A stretch of 64,000 bases of DNA from the NCBI GenBank assembly GCA_963966185.1, contig CAWZYM010000396.1:124001-188000 (forward strand), in the 5' to 3' direction. Of the stretch, positions 23,078 to 36,300 are shown piece by piece; position 1 is the first letter of the stretch, and every line of letters begins with the position of its first letter. A program made the position numbers and the translations under genes. The notes beneath the pieces were generated by a model that did not search any database, was not told the DNA's origin, and saw nothing but the letters and a program-made list of their open reading frames with translations. This DNA is from Rhabditoides inermis (taxonomy: Eukaryota; Nematoda; Chromadorea; Rhabditida; Rhabditidae).

Positions 23078-25477
23078 CGTTTCTTACCCTGCAACTTGAG
23101 GAACTTCATAGCAGTGGCGCCGCCGCCGACTCCGATAGCAAATCCCATCACACCCACGATGGCTGGAAAAGGGAGTGACTGAAGGACTAGGGAAGAGAAG
23201 GACACTCACCAATGTATCGCTGTATGACGAATTGAGGCACTCCGAACTGCAGCTCCAGGTACTTGCCCAGGAACACGTAGAATCCCTAAGAGTTCTCGTC
23301 TCGTTTCTTGTTTCTTTCTCATTCTCTCTCACTCTTTCACCTTGAACGCTAGTACATCAATTATCCTTCCGAATAGCGCACCGATATAGATGGGTGTGCG
23401 CAAAAGGGACTTCATGGTCGATAGGAAGTCTGCAACAATTTCGCTTTGCTCTCTCCCTCCTACTCTTCATTCGTTTCCTGATCTATCTCTTCTTCTCCCC
23501 CCTCACCGTGTAGCTTGTCCTTGGCTGTCTCGGGATAGAACGCCTTTCCGTCGCTCTTCTTGCGCACGTGTTTGTCGACCAGGTTGAGAGTGCGCTTCTT
23601 CCTACAAGTCTCTGTGTACCTCCCCCACCCCCGTCTCCCCCTCACTTGATCTTCCCATCCGCATTGAGTGGTTCCATCTCCACTCCCTCGTCCTTCTCCT
23701 GCTCGGCGAGAGTGGATGAGGGGAAGAGTGCGAGTGCGAGGGAGGGGAAGAACAGGAGCAGACCGAAGATGAGGAAGCCGAGCCACCAACACCCGATCCA
23801 CATCGGATCCACCGGAGTCAGACCTTGCGGCGCTGCAAGCAGAGCGATAACGCGAGTGCAACAAATCGACGTACCCTCGAACGTGTAGTATATCTTGTTG
23901 AGCTGGCTGCCAACGAGTAGACCCACCACCGGACCCAGCACCTTCACGAAGAACATTCCCGCTGGAAATTACAAAACAATGCTATTTTTGCGTTTAGTTT
24001 TGCATGCACTTTTTTACACTCACCGAAGAACACGGGCAGATTCTTTCTCTTGACGTTGTCGTCCATGAGTGGAAGACCGAGTGAGAAGGGCATGGTGCGA
24101 CCGACCTGTGGAGAGTGAACAGTGAGTGAAAGTGAGAGATGAGTGACTCACTCCAAGCACCAGCAGTCCTCCGAAGATCATGAGGAACGGACCCATCGAG
24201 GAAGGGTTCTTGGCGCACTCCTCCACCTTGTGCTGAAAGTAGGAGGTAAAGAGGGAGAAGGAGAGAAAAAAAATGATGTTGCACCTCCTTGCGCAGCCCG
24301 TTGACTGTGGGGTGGCAGAATGCGAACGGGAGTGCAGTGAGTATACGCACAGAGGACACATCGCGAGCGTCCACCGCACCGAGTGAAAGGAAGAACGTCT
24401 GAATAGCGTGATTGAGGGCACTTCAGTGCTGTCAAACCTCGATGTCCGTGCAAAGATCGTGTTTCGGATGGCGGAAGCAGAAGAGGCGATAGGAATCGAA
24501 TAGCGCCTTCGGAGTCGAATTCGCCCCAGACTAGACAACACATGGATTATTCGTATAATACTGTGACATCATAATTATGACATCATCAAGTAATAACTCA
24601 CAATCACATCGGTAATCGGATTTGTGTCGACGGTGCGCGAGAAGCTCTCGAATTCGCCGATTGTTCGGTTCGAGTCGAAACTGAACACAACACTAGCGCC
24701 GCCCCCTCTCGCCCCGCACCCCCCCCCCCCCCCCCACCTCTTCACTTCGTAGGCGAGACTCTGACTGACGTGCGCCTCGTCTAGATCGAATTTCTCGACG
24801 GGAAAAAGGAAGTTGGAGGATGCGATGAGAAGATTGGCGATTGCGATGAGAATACACCCTCCTCCGATCCAACGAGCGCGGTTGCCCTGAAGCCGCCTTT
24901 TCAAAACACTTCCAAACTAGTATTCCACTTTTTTTTCACTTAAATAGTTTTCTAAAATGCCTTCTAAACACTCCTAAACACTTTTGAATAGCTGTGAAAC
25001 GCTTCGGGATACGTACTGACACTGCCCGTCACATACACCCACACTCTCTGTGTCTCGTGGTTTTGTTGTGCGCATGAGACTCGCGTCTGATTGTGCTATC
25101 ATATCACAACTGACGCCGATGCCACCAAACAATCGCTCGCACTCGAGCGAAACGTTTTTTCTCGCTCGACATTGAGTGACGCGTACCTTTCCGCCAAAGT
25201 AACTAGTGAATACGACGACTGGAATGTAGGCAAAGTCTCCCGCGGACACCATCGTTCCACTCATTTTCGAAGGAATTTGGAACTGCTTTTCGATGTACAC
25301 CACAGCACTGAAAACGGGACAATGGACATATGATTCACCGGTATCTCTCACCTGGTCATGTAGAATCCTCCAATAGATTCGAGGAAATACACGGTGCCGA
25401 ATAAGGCAAAGAAACACGTTATCTACAAAATTATCAATAACACTGTTCATCTAATAAAAACTCACCTTGTTCACCAT
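21777..25477 (-). CDS. Organic anion transporter, OATP/SLCO family
   Basis: Twenty-three exons: 25477-25466, 25422-25352, 25307-25187, 24886-24738, 24680-24602, 24530-24438, 24398-24285, 24232-24152, 24105-24024, 23961-23875, 23832-23646, 23601-23507, 23429-23341, 23285-23210, 23162-23088, 23007-22893, 22847-22766, 22714-22625, 22568-22458, 22375-22317, 22275-22211, 22116-21996, 21954-21777; 743 residues. A plasma-membrane carrier with 12 TMs. The OATP signature appears as DPMWIGCWWLGF near residue 305. The large extracellular loop between TM9 and TM10 is Cys-rich (VCRDYCQCDD, SPCHAGCPLAGANF, CECAGT), as in the family's Kazal-like loop, and TM11-12 follow with RSVSLGFNGFLVSLFG. The acidic tail is Glu-rich. 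Intron 19 is GC-AG (CAG|GCACGT); intron 4 begins with a poly-G run; introns 16, 19 and 21 contain GA/CT microsatellites. The first exon has only four codons. Confidence 0.95.
22127..22204. repeat. (CT)n microsatellite in transporter intron 21
   Basis: Nearly pure CT with a few CCT interruptions. On the gene strand it is (GA)n between exons 21 and 22. Related GA tracts lie at 22395-22440 (intron 19) and 23029-23076 (intron 15). Confidence 0.95.
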
Positions 25478-27387
25478 ATTGAAAATTCGCTATTTTTCTA
25501 ATAATCCATGAAGAGAATGATGTGGATCTGTAAAGAACAATCAGAGAGTGTAAAGGAGTCGAATAAATGCATAAAATGAGTGTTCCTATATGGGATGACA
25601 CAACTTGGAGAAAAATATGCTTATCTAATCAACATTGGAGAGACTATATCGAAAAGAAGCTCCCCGGCAGGGTCAATGCACCAAAGATTCGCACAACGAT
25701 AAACAAGATTCAATAAGCGGCCGGTATTATTTGAGCAATAGATAGAGCGCGCTTTACAAGATTCTCCTGGCCGTTTACTATATTGATAACAAGTACAGAA
25801 GAGGTGCGCGATCGATGCAGGGAGAAGGAATGGGTGAATGGAATGTGGCCGGATCGAGGAATATGGAAATATGTAATCGAATAGAATGGAACGGCTGGCA
25901 GGCCCACACGCAGCCTACAGACAATCACACCTAGACCACTGCCTCTCACTGTTTTCGATAGAGAGTGTAAGCAGTGAGCGATAGTGAGCGCCCGTAAAAG
26001 CCGAGATTTTGTGCTATCAGTGCGAGTATGTAGTATCTCAATAAACACACATACATAATGCGTACACGAAACAAATCACACAATCACAAATCAGAGTATC
26101 AAATCATAAAAAATATTTTATTTTAATTAAAACATTCATTGTTTGACTAATAAATGATAAATATGTTTTGTTCCGTTTTCGGCGAACAGTTTGACTTGAC
26201 TCATTCTGTGCGAACGATATATAATACATTTCTCTTCCCCTATTAGTCCACACATATTTCCGCTTCCCAATTTTCGCCTAATACAGGCTAGCTATGCTTG
26301 TTATGTTCCCTCGTCCTTTCCTTCCTCCCTCCGGTGTTTGTTTCGTCTTTCTATCGACTTTTCCATGGACTAGATGTTTTCGAGAGAGTAGCCGTCCGAA
26401 ATGCCGTTCCTTTTCCTCTCCATTTCTCTCCATTTTCAATTTGTGCCACACACAGACAGACAATGCGCGGAAAGTGCTTTCCGTTGTGTGTGTACGTTTC
26501 TTCACTCTCTTTTTGCGTGTTCATCTCTCATCCCTTCTTTCTCTCTCTCGAACAGGGCACTTTGAACACACCGACCCCTGTCACTTCACATCCCATCCAT
26601 CTCCTCCACACCCCATTGTTGCAAAACGAACACTTTTATCCCTTCTATGGTATGATAACAGAATCGCCCTCTCTTTGATGTGGGATGACTGTTTGATGGC
26701 TTGTGATAACCCACCATCGCCCTCCTTTTATGGGTGTCGTGTCTCTCCTCGCGCGCATTTATTTCTTGCTTGATCCGGCTGGTCTACTATAATTTCATCA
26801 CCTTATCACAACAAATCGATTGATCCCACCCGGCACGCAGGCTAATTCGCGTGCTTCCGAGTGTCACTTTGCATCAAATCCGGACGGCCGACTGTCGCAT
26901 CGATCGCTCACACCCACAATGAGCTTGCAATAATCCAATCTCTTATCTCGCCCGTCCCTGCCACCTCTGCAACCCATCCCATCTGCCCGACTGTTTGTTG
27001 TTCGCAACCGGTTATGCTTGCGTTTCCGCACACTTGTTTCCGTTCGTTACTAGTAATCACGTAATCGCGTTGCAGGCTCACCTCAAACGCTTGTCGCCGA
27101 TCAATTAGCATATTGAGAGGGCGAGATGTCGACCCGAAGTCTCAATGCCTCCATGCAATCCCTCTCCTACACAATGTCGCTGCCGGTATGCGATATCAAT
27201 GTGAGTTCTTTTTCCTCTTCACAAAGCGACTTTTGAAAATCGGGTTTCGAACATGTATCGCATTTGCATTGGAGGACATGTGTCATGTGTGTAACCACTC
27301 TGCAGCCATTTGATTGCACGTCATTCGATTAGTCGACTCTGTCTGATTTGCTCTTTGCCCTTGTTCGTTCGCCTTCCCACATTCCCC

Positions 27388-27424
<37 letters not shown>

Positions 27425-27800
27425 CTCTCGTCTCACTCCCCTCTCACTCTGAGAGTTCCATCGGATTTGCTCTCGCACCGTGGTTTCATCCTTTCTGCCA
27501 ACTCGCTGTCCCATTCACACTTTGTTCTTCCGAAAGAACGCGTCTGCGCGATTGCGTTTCGGAATCCGGAAAGTCCAGGCGCGCAATCGCCGACAACTAT
27601 TAGCGGCGGAACGGTATTACTAGATGTTATCAGTGATTGTGTCTTCTGGTCCATCCGCCATTTGATGTGGAGGGCATTCCGATATCGAGTGACGCAACCA
27701 CGCCTATCAATCACCTGCGCAAAAGGTATAGTAGTATACTTGTTTATCTTACTCTCTCTCTCTCGCTCCTCTGGTTATCCAACATCTTACTATTTTTATT
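25478..27800. other. Intergenic, no gene found
   Basis: About 2.3 kb upstream of the transporter. Several ORFs of 60-160 codons exist but lack splice logic or recognisable motifs. A (CT)n tract lies at about 27389-27422. Promoter elements cannot be named from sequence alone. Confidence 0.5.
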
Positions 27801-27808
27801 ATCGCAAC

Positions 27809-28305
27809 TAGAGTTGTGTCGATTAATCGACCGGTCGAACAATTTTCGAATAAATTAATCAATTAATCGGTTAATCGAAGATTGTTTGTTCGATCGACGA
27901 ATGTTTCGATCGATCGATTAATCGTTATCCGGTTAACCGAACTTTCGATCGATTAATCGATTAATCGTTAATCGGTTAATCGAGTTTTTCAAATCATATA
28001 ACAAAAAAGTAACCCAATTTCGTGAAATTTAGCTTAAAACCTTCATTTGAATTGACAAAAGCTGATTTTCGTTTCCTCTATGTACGAAAAGATCGTTTGA
28101 AAGCTCTTTTTGGACAATTTTATGAAAATTGTGTTTAATCGAACATCGATTAATTAATCGGCTTTCGAATAATCGATTATTTGTTTGACCGGTCACAAAA
28201 AATCGATCGAACGATTAATCGTTAACCGGATAATTGAAATTTCGATCGATTAATCGATTAATCGTTAATCGTTAATCGACGTTTTTGTTAATCGACACAA
28301 CTCTA
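27809..28305. mobile_element. hAT-like MITE, 497 bp, rich in ATTAATCG
   Basis: Terminal inverted repeats of 18 bp begin TAGAGTTGTGTCGATTAA and are perfect at both ends. They are flanked by an identical 8-bp duplication, ATCGCAAC, at 27801-27808 and 28306-28313, the hallmark of hAT insertion. Both flanks inside the TIRs are packed with ATTAATCG and CGATTAAT words that form many nested palindromes; the centre (about 27990-28140) is ordinary A/T-rich sequence without an ORF. It is non-autonomous. Confidence 0.88.
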
Positions 28306-30337
28306 ATCGCAACTCTTCGATAACTCGTTTTAATATCTGTTTTTTCGGCAATCCCGTTTTTTTATCTCTCGCACCTATACCGTATCACACAGCGTGTTTA
28401 CTTATGTGTTTGACTCGCACCGGGGGATTACAGCGAGATTATAATTTGCATAAACAAAAGGGCACCCTCTTGCGCTGCACGAAAACTGTATCGATTCAGT
28501 GGGGTGTGCAAAACGGCGTGCATTACTCACCACGCGATCTACTCGAGATCTGTAGTGAGCGACGAGTGAGAGAACGGTGCGTAGTGAGAGTGCGCAGTTG
28601 GTGCCGTGGTCAATAGAGTGTTCACACGTCGGGTTGTTCTTTCGCAGTTCTCTTTTTCCTTCCGAGCCGGGCAGGTCTGTCCGATCTGCTACTTCTCTTT
28701 TCATTGTTTGTGGAGCAGTCTGCTCTCGTCGCATTTCGAGTAGTGTACAAACCTCTTTTCTCTTTCTCTGACACGTGCTTTCGAGTGCATCCAATCTATG
28801 CAAATGCCTTTCTCTAACCGGAAACATATGATTCCCCGCCGCCTCCGAATTGTAATGTGATTGTGGGAAGCTGGGAAAACGGCTGGATTGTCGCCTCTTC
28901 GAATTCCCTAACTCCATTTGCCTTGGAATTTTTTTGGCTGTTTACGATTTTGGTCGCAGCCACATGTGGTCGCTTTCTACTCTCGCTAGCCTCCATACCT
29001 TGATACGAGTGATCTCCCTCTCCCTTGATTGATGGGTACCCCCCTCCTACAAATGTGTCTCTCACGCTGCCTTGTCCGCTGCTAATTTTGGCGCCAACTT
29101 TGAATTCGCGTCATTTCAGCGTCTCTCTCTCTCTTGCGCTCTCTGTTTGTTCTATCATATCTCTCTGCTTTCCTTTGATTTCAGTTCCCCTTGGAAAGGT
29201 GTAAATCAGCGGCTCTTTTTCTCTCGTATCCTTATCCTCTCGCTCTATCCGATTCCGTCTTCGTTTTTCCGCCGTTCTCTTCTAATTTGACGAGGTCAGT
29301 CGTGTTCCCACTCCTCTGCTCTCGCACCGCTTCCCGACGTTGATCGACGATAATCTTCATTTCACGTCTTTTTTTTCAAAAGTGATAAGTGTGAGATTTT
29401 GCGCAAGGCCGTTCGCTTTTTTGAATCGGCTGACCGTCGCGTCGTGAGTTACTACACTCACTCGATAGATGTTATCCCCCCCACAGTGGTCAGACCGACG
29501 CAACTTGTCACTATTGTGCGCGACTAATCTAATAAGCGAGAGAGAGAGAGCACCCGTGTTCTACAAATATCGCTCGCAGTAATCTCTCTCTCTCTATTTA
29601 CTCGATCTCCCCAGCCTAAGAATAGCACAAAGGCTGCGCTTTTTGGAGATTTATGCGTGCGCGAGTGGGCAGCGCGGAGAGTGTGAGATTTATTCTCTGC
29701 CGTCGGTGCGACGGCTATCGGCCAGCCGATCGACACTATTACAGTCCAATCCCACAACATTCATCGCTTCCTTTCCTCCATTCTACACATCGATTCCTCT
29801 CTGTTCTCATCCACCTCGATCCGTCAATCATCGCAGCCCCGTTCATGCAGCCGCAAGATCATCATAATACCTACCCTCTCTCTCACTCTCTCGCGGTGTA
29901 ATCGGTTCGCGTGCTTCTTCTCTCTTATTACGTTTGCGCTTTATTCCGGTCAGCGGTTGTTTCTGGGGGCCGAGTTGGTTCTTCATGTGTGTTGCGTGTT
30001 CCATTTATCACTAGATCCTATGCTACTCGCTTGCTTGCACTACATACCCCTCTTACAACAACTGTGAGGCGCGATCGACCCTCTCACTCGCCTCTCTTTT
30101 TATGCCGCGTAGACTCTCGCATTCCATTCCATCATTATGAAATCACACCCTCAACCTACCCTCCCTCACTTCCAGTCTCTATTACTCACTGCACAATGTC
30201 TGCAACCTATAGCTTATCTCCTTCCGTCGCGCCAATCTGTGCTTCCAGTGATAGTGAAAACAGAGAGAATGAGATGCTAACTATATTGATTCTTTCTTGC
30301 ACAGTACAAGTATATATTGCAGATATTACTGTCAAAT
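28306..30337. other. Intergenic, no gene found
   Basis: About 2 kb before the large + gene. A 171-codon ORF on - (28402-28917) has no recognisable motif and is not taken as a gene. The end holds a likely leader of the next gene, with an AG acceptor-like site (ATATTGCAG) 16 nt before its ATG that could serve cis- or trans-splicing. Confidence 0.5.
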
Positions 30338-33300
30338 ATGTCTTCCGACCGTCTCTCAATTCGCGTGGAGAGAGGCTCGAAACCAAGATTGAAGCTCAGT
30401 GACGACAAGAGGACGCTACAGGTATGAAACAGTTGAACGTTCCATCCATGCTATATTTAAAATAATGTATGTCCGTTAAGTAGAAAACTAAATAAATTAT
30501 AGGTGCTGGTTCCTCTGGATTGCTCTCAGAATTGGCCCTCAATGTCCTCGGACCTCCACTCGGGATACAAATGTCTCCTCGAGAAGAAACAACAACAGTG
30601 GAAGATCTCTATTCAACATCAGGTCATCATGAATCTACGATCTCGTATGCCATGATTTCTGTTTCAGCATCAGCGCAAACCCGAGTTTGTGGTGTACTCG
30701 GCTTCTTTGCCACACGAGAAGGAAGTGAAGACGAGCATAAAAGAGATGAACACCCTACTCGAACAGGTAACGACATCACAAGAATATCCGTGATCATTCC
30801 TATCTCAGATCTCGATTGCTGGTCCGAATCTCGAGGTGTCGGGGCATCTGAAGGCGCAACGTCTCATACTCGAATCCTCCGTCGGAACGATGCACGTCTA
30901 TGCAAAGGCCGTCGTTGAGCATCTCACCCTAAGAGCACAGAACCTCGTCATAGCTTCCGAAGCGCTCCTCTCCTCTGATAGAATACGGGTACGAAACGCC
31001 GGTGTGTTACTGTGTTTCATGTGGTGTTTCAGTTGACGTGTCGCCGTGTGCAGATCGACGGCAAGCTGTACCCGTACCACGAGGACTCGCTGCCCGGCCC
31101 GTCGCAGCCGCGGCCGCGCATCTCCCCCCGCTGCTCCCTCGCCACCCCTCCCTCCTCCCCCTCCTCTCTCTCTCACACTCGCATGCAGCGAGTCTCCATC
31201 GACGCCTCCCTCTGCCACATCGGAGTCGACGGCGCGATCGGAGACAGCAACGAGAAGGAGAAGAAGGACGCCAGAAAGGTAACCGGATCCCACTCGCCCA
31301 CTCGCCAAGAACTAATATTGTGAGATGAAAGCGCGGGACGCCGTCGCTGCAATAACTCACCGGGGTGGCCGAGAAACGGCGGGTACGGTAGAGTGAGCGC
31401 GCGCGTGGGGGGAAAACCGAAATGTCGGGTGAGATGAAAGGTGACAAGGGATGCGAGTGAGATTGATGCGATGACAGATACAATACCGTCTCCAGCCGTT
31501 CAAACAAACCTAGACAACTTCTATACAGTTTTGAAAATGTGAATACGTTGAAAATACATGAATGGTCGGCCACACTTATGTTTCAGAAGTGTGCGACGCA
31601 GGTGCATGTGTTGGCAGATGAGTTGACCCTGGAGGTGACCGGCTCACTCGCCAACTACGGCCGCGTCACCGCCAGCCACATAGTGCAGATATACGTGAAC
31701 GAAAGTCTCCTCTCCCTCTCCGACGGTCAGTCACTCCCAACCACGCACGCTCACTCAATCATCCCATTCGTGTCAGGCTCGCTGGACTCGGCCTCCCGCG
31801 GCTACTCGGCCTTGAAACAGATCCGAGGCGTGGGCAGCTCTCCGCCCGATCGGAAGAAGGAGAAGATCGACCTGGCGTCGCCCTCCTCCGGATCCCTCCG
31901 GGCGGCTATCACCAGCCAGAACACTGGCGCCGTCGCATCACTCATAGAACAGGGCGTCGATCTCAATGACAAGGTAGAGAGTGGGGAGAGAAAGAGAAAT
32001 CACGTGTTCCTGTTTAGGTCGGCAACTTCTCAAGGCGGCTGACCCTCCGACAGGCTGCCATTCTCAAGTACAAGCAGGCGCGGGCCGAGTCGACGCTGAA
32101 CAAGACTCGGGAGAAGATCACTCTCATCAACGCCCTCTTCTCTGTCCACGACTGGAGACGAGGCGCCATCTCTGCTAAGGTGAGTCTTATTCTCAATTAT
32201 TCGAACGATTTCATTTTTCAGACTGTGTTCGCTCGTTTCGACGGCGACTGTCTGGACTGCGCGCAGTTGACAGCCGAGCGCCTCGGACTACAGGTGCACG
32301 GACACGCAGAGGTGGGCGTGGCTAAAAGAGGCGGAGTTTATGTCTTCCGTCTTTAGGTGGAGGCGGACTCGATCTGGACTTGCGGCATAGTGGAGGCGGA
32401 CGTGGGGAAGAGTGTGAGGATAGAGGGCCAGGTGAAGCACTCCACACTCGTCCTCAACGCCGGAACCGACGTCTTCACGACCGCCGACGGAATCGTCGCC
32501 GTCGAGACCGTATCCAAGGTAGTGATGGATTATGATCTTTGATAACATTAACAATGTTCAGTTGTCGTGTCGCACATTCGACAGCAGTGGGGTGTGGTCG
32601 GTGGGTGGAGCGTTCGTCGCGGAGACACGGGAGGACGCGATTTTCCGAAACTCTGCGTACCTGGAGTGCGAGAAGGTAACATTACTGCAAATGGCAAAGT
32701 ATACCGTCTTTGTTCAGATCGAGTCGGTCATCGGTTCGTATCTGGCGGTTGACGGGACGTGGCAGACTGCCGACGCCTACCTCCTCGTCGAGAAGGACTG
32801 GAGCGTGGGCGCGGCGGGAAAGCTCTTCATCGAATCCTCCCTCACCGCCAACTGCCTGGCACTCGGCATGCACGGAGTGGTGAACGCTGGAGGCGAGGTG
32901 GACATTCAATGCAAGGCCGACTCTCGGCTGGGGGAGACGGCGCGAGTGGAGGCGCACGGGTGCAAGCTGGTGTGCTCGTCGTCCCTCTCCCTCCTCGGAC
33001 ACCTCTCCTCCCGCACTCTGCGTCTCTTCACCCGCCACGCCCTGCACACGTCGGCCGCCGGTCGGGTACTGTGCTATGGGGACGCGCATGTGACATGTGG
33101 TGTGTGGAGGAGTGAGGGGTGGTGGCAGGTGGAGAGAGAGCTGACCCTCGTCGCCGGCAGCCTGTGCCAGTCGCCCACCGCCACCCTGTTCTGCAAGGCG
33201 ACCGCCCGCCTCGATGTGCTCGGGGAAGGCGGCGACTGCGGGGGACGACTCGTCGCCAACAAACTCGCCATCAAGTGAGTGCCACTCCTCCGTCCCATTC

Positions 33301-36300
33301 CATTTCCTCTTCCAGATGCTTGCACGCTGTGGTGGTGTCTGCGCACGTGAAAGTGAACGAGATGGAAGTGTGCCTGCCCTATATGGACCAGTCCCGTCTC
33401 TCCCTCCGCGGACAGACAGACGTTCTCGTCGGAGCGCTCATTGCAAAGGTGAATACTGTTTCTCTTCCAAGCGTTTGACACAATGTTGTAGGGCAACTCG
33501 TCGCCTGGCAAGTCTGACCGGAAGGCGCACCACTTCCCGGGGCTGATCATTGAAGGAGAGCTTATTGCTCTCGCCATTCTCGCTCCATTCATCGCGGTTG
33601 AGGTGAGAAACAGGGGATGATACAGCAATCATCGACTGCAGCTCGCGTGCGACTCGACAACACGGGTGTTCGGCGTGAAGGCAGACTACGACGCCGAGTT
33701 CAACATGCTCGTGTCGTGTGCTGCGCTGCGCACCCGCCGCGGCTCGTCCCTCCTCTCCTTGTCCGAGTGCGAGCCTGGAGAGGGCGTGGTGTGCGCGGGT
33801 GTGTGGAGACACGACGGCGCCGCCCGCTTCGGATCAAACCACGTGTTCCTGCTGACCGGCAGCTTGCTGCACAGCGGCCGACTCACCTCGTCGCCCTCCA
33901 AGCAGAACGAGCTGGCCGAGTGCGAGATGCTGGTCGACGCCGTCTTCCTCAACCAGGGAGTACTCGCCGCCAAGAGACTCACCATCGAGGGAGAGGCTAT
34001 ACTCGAGAACAAGTGAGTGGTTCTAGATTGAATCAATACTAAATGTCATCTCACAGGAACCGTATCTACGCGGTGGAGCACTTGGACATCCGCCTGCGCA
34101 ACTTCCACAACGACGAGGGGCTGATCGAGTCGCGGAATAGCATGCGTCTGCTGGCAGCTGGCAGAGAGTGGACACACGTGGGAGGAGACATACGCGCACG
34201 CACTGACATCGAGATGTGCGCCAACAGACTCAACCTCGCCATCAAGGTACGAATGGCAATTGAGAAGGCTTGACCATGTTCGTGTTCAGCCGCCTGGTGC
34301 GACGTCGCCGGCGCGTCTCCGCTTCTCGGCTGCCTCCGCCCTCCTCCTCTCATCTCCCCTCTCCGATCCGCTTCTCAATCTCGCCTGCGCAGCGTCCCAC
34401 TCGATCACCTTCTCTGCCGACTGCGCGTCCGCCTCGCTGGAGATTCTGCTGGGCACGCCCCCTCTCGCCCCGCCTCCTCTGCACGGAGCCGTGTTAGAGA
34501 GCGCCGCCTCGGTGGTGCGTATCACGGACGCAGTGGCGGTGCGGTGTGGACGGCTGGTTCTGAATGTGCAGTCCGAGTGTCCATGTCGAGTCGATGTGGT
34601 GATCGATGGGAGCGTGGAGTGCGAGGAGCTGCTTGTGGGCGAGGGAGTGCGGGAGGTGCGGGTGAGCGGCCGCGGAAGCCTCCGATGCCAACGTCTTGTC
34701 GCTCCTACTATGCATGTCGAACTCGCGCGGTGGAACATCAAACAGGTGAAGGTGTGCGGAAGATGATCTCTCTCAAGTTCATGTTCAGATGGAGTGTCCT
34801 CACATCGTGATTCCCTCCGGTTCGCTTCCGCGATGGACTGGTGTGGAGCAGAAAGGTCAGATGACGGTGTTGTGCGACCGCCTCTCCCTGCACGGCACTC
34901 TCTTCGTCGACGACCGTCTGTTCATGACGGGCCAGGATGGAAGTGACGTTTGCGTGGACGGAGGCGGACAGGGAGGCATCGTCGGATCGTCGCCCGCCTG
35001 CGAAGTGAGCATCGAAGCGAGCAGTATCTCCCTCGCTGCCCAACTAGCCAACATCAAGTTCCTCGAGCTATATGCCAAGGACGCACTGTCCATCGCCGAA
35101 ACAGCATGCATCAAGAACATCGCCAGGTGAGAGAGAGAGAGGGAGATCAATCAATCAATCAATCAATCATTTATCCGGAATCGTTATATCTGAACATGAC
35201 AACACAATCATTATGATAGGAAGCATACAGTAGTGCCTTAGATCTACGATGATAGATACATAGGCTAACGCCGGGGAAAGACAGGTAGGCTGACGATGTT
35301 AGTGGCGGGAAGACGATACTCGATCGATAATCATTCCTGGACCATTAGAGTACCATTCTTGACGTGTAGAGCTCCGGGTGGTCCTTTGCTCCATGCCAAG
35401 TAGTATCTCCTCGCGCCATAGCTGCTTCCACATGAGGGTACTTCCCGCCGCCTCACTGGTTACTCGGGAAGGATTCTTGTCGATGACCGAACATTCGGCG
35501 GCGGCGGGGCGAAATGAAGACCCGACCGCACGCCGCGGGGAAAAGAAGAAGAATAAGAATAAGAGAGAAAGAGAGAGAAAGAGGGAGAGGGAGAGAGAGA
35601 GAGTCGTCCATGTCTTCATCCATGCTTGTTCAGTGTTGTGCTGGAGTGTGGCTCTCTGTGGTGGGGCGGACGTGTGTCCGCCTGTGGGGATATCATTGCC
35701 AATGCCGAGACCGCACATATCACCGCCATTATACAGGTGATTAACATTATTAAATACATCAACAAGAATGCTACTACTAATATGATTGAAGGGCAACTGC
35801 TCGTCGGGTGTGGTGAGCGTGAATGCGACAACCCTGTGCGTCGGTGGCACAATGTGCGAGTTGGAGAGGGTGGAGGTGCGGGGTGCGAGCGTCGCTCTCT
35901 CCACTACCCTCACCGCCACGCATGTACACGCCGACTGCAAGTGGCTCACCATCGACACTCACATTCGCGCACATACACTTTCCATCAAGGTGTGCCTGCA
36001 TGTCACTTGTCTATGTAATCAGCACTGTTCAGGCGCACGCTCTCCTCCTCCGTTCTGTCTGCTCCTTCTCCACCTGCTCCATCGAGTGCCTCGGCGTGAT
36101 GCTGCTGACGGGTAGCCTGGAGGGCAAGGCGGTATTCACTGCTCCCTTCATTGTGGCACCTGGCACACTGCCGAGTGACTGCGACGTGACTGCACTTGTC
36201 GCGTTCTGCTGCTCCCCCCTCTCATCATCCAATGTCTACTTGTGGATGGATGGTAGTGGAGTGGGAGAGGCGATGTCGGCTCGGGATGGAGAGCACTGGT

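Noticed and set aside
26294..26773. 159-codon ORF on +
   Set aside because: Low-complexity Ser/Phe/Leu content and no splice or family support.
28402..28917. 171-codon ORF on the - strand
   Set aside because: No recognisable motif, no introns in a genome where nearly all genes have them, and composition like the surrounding spacer.
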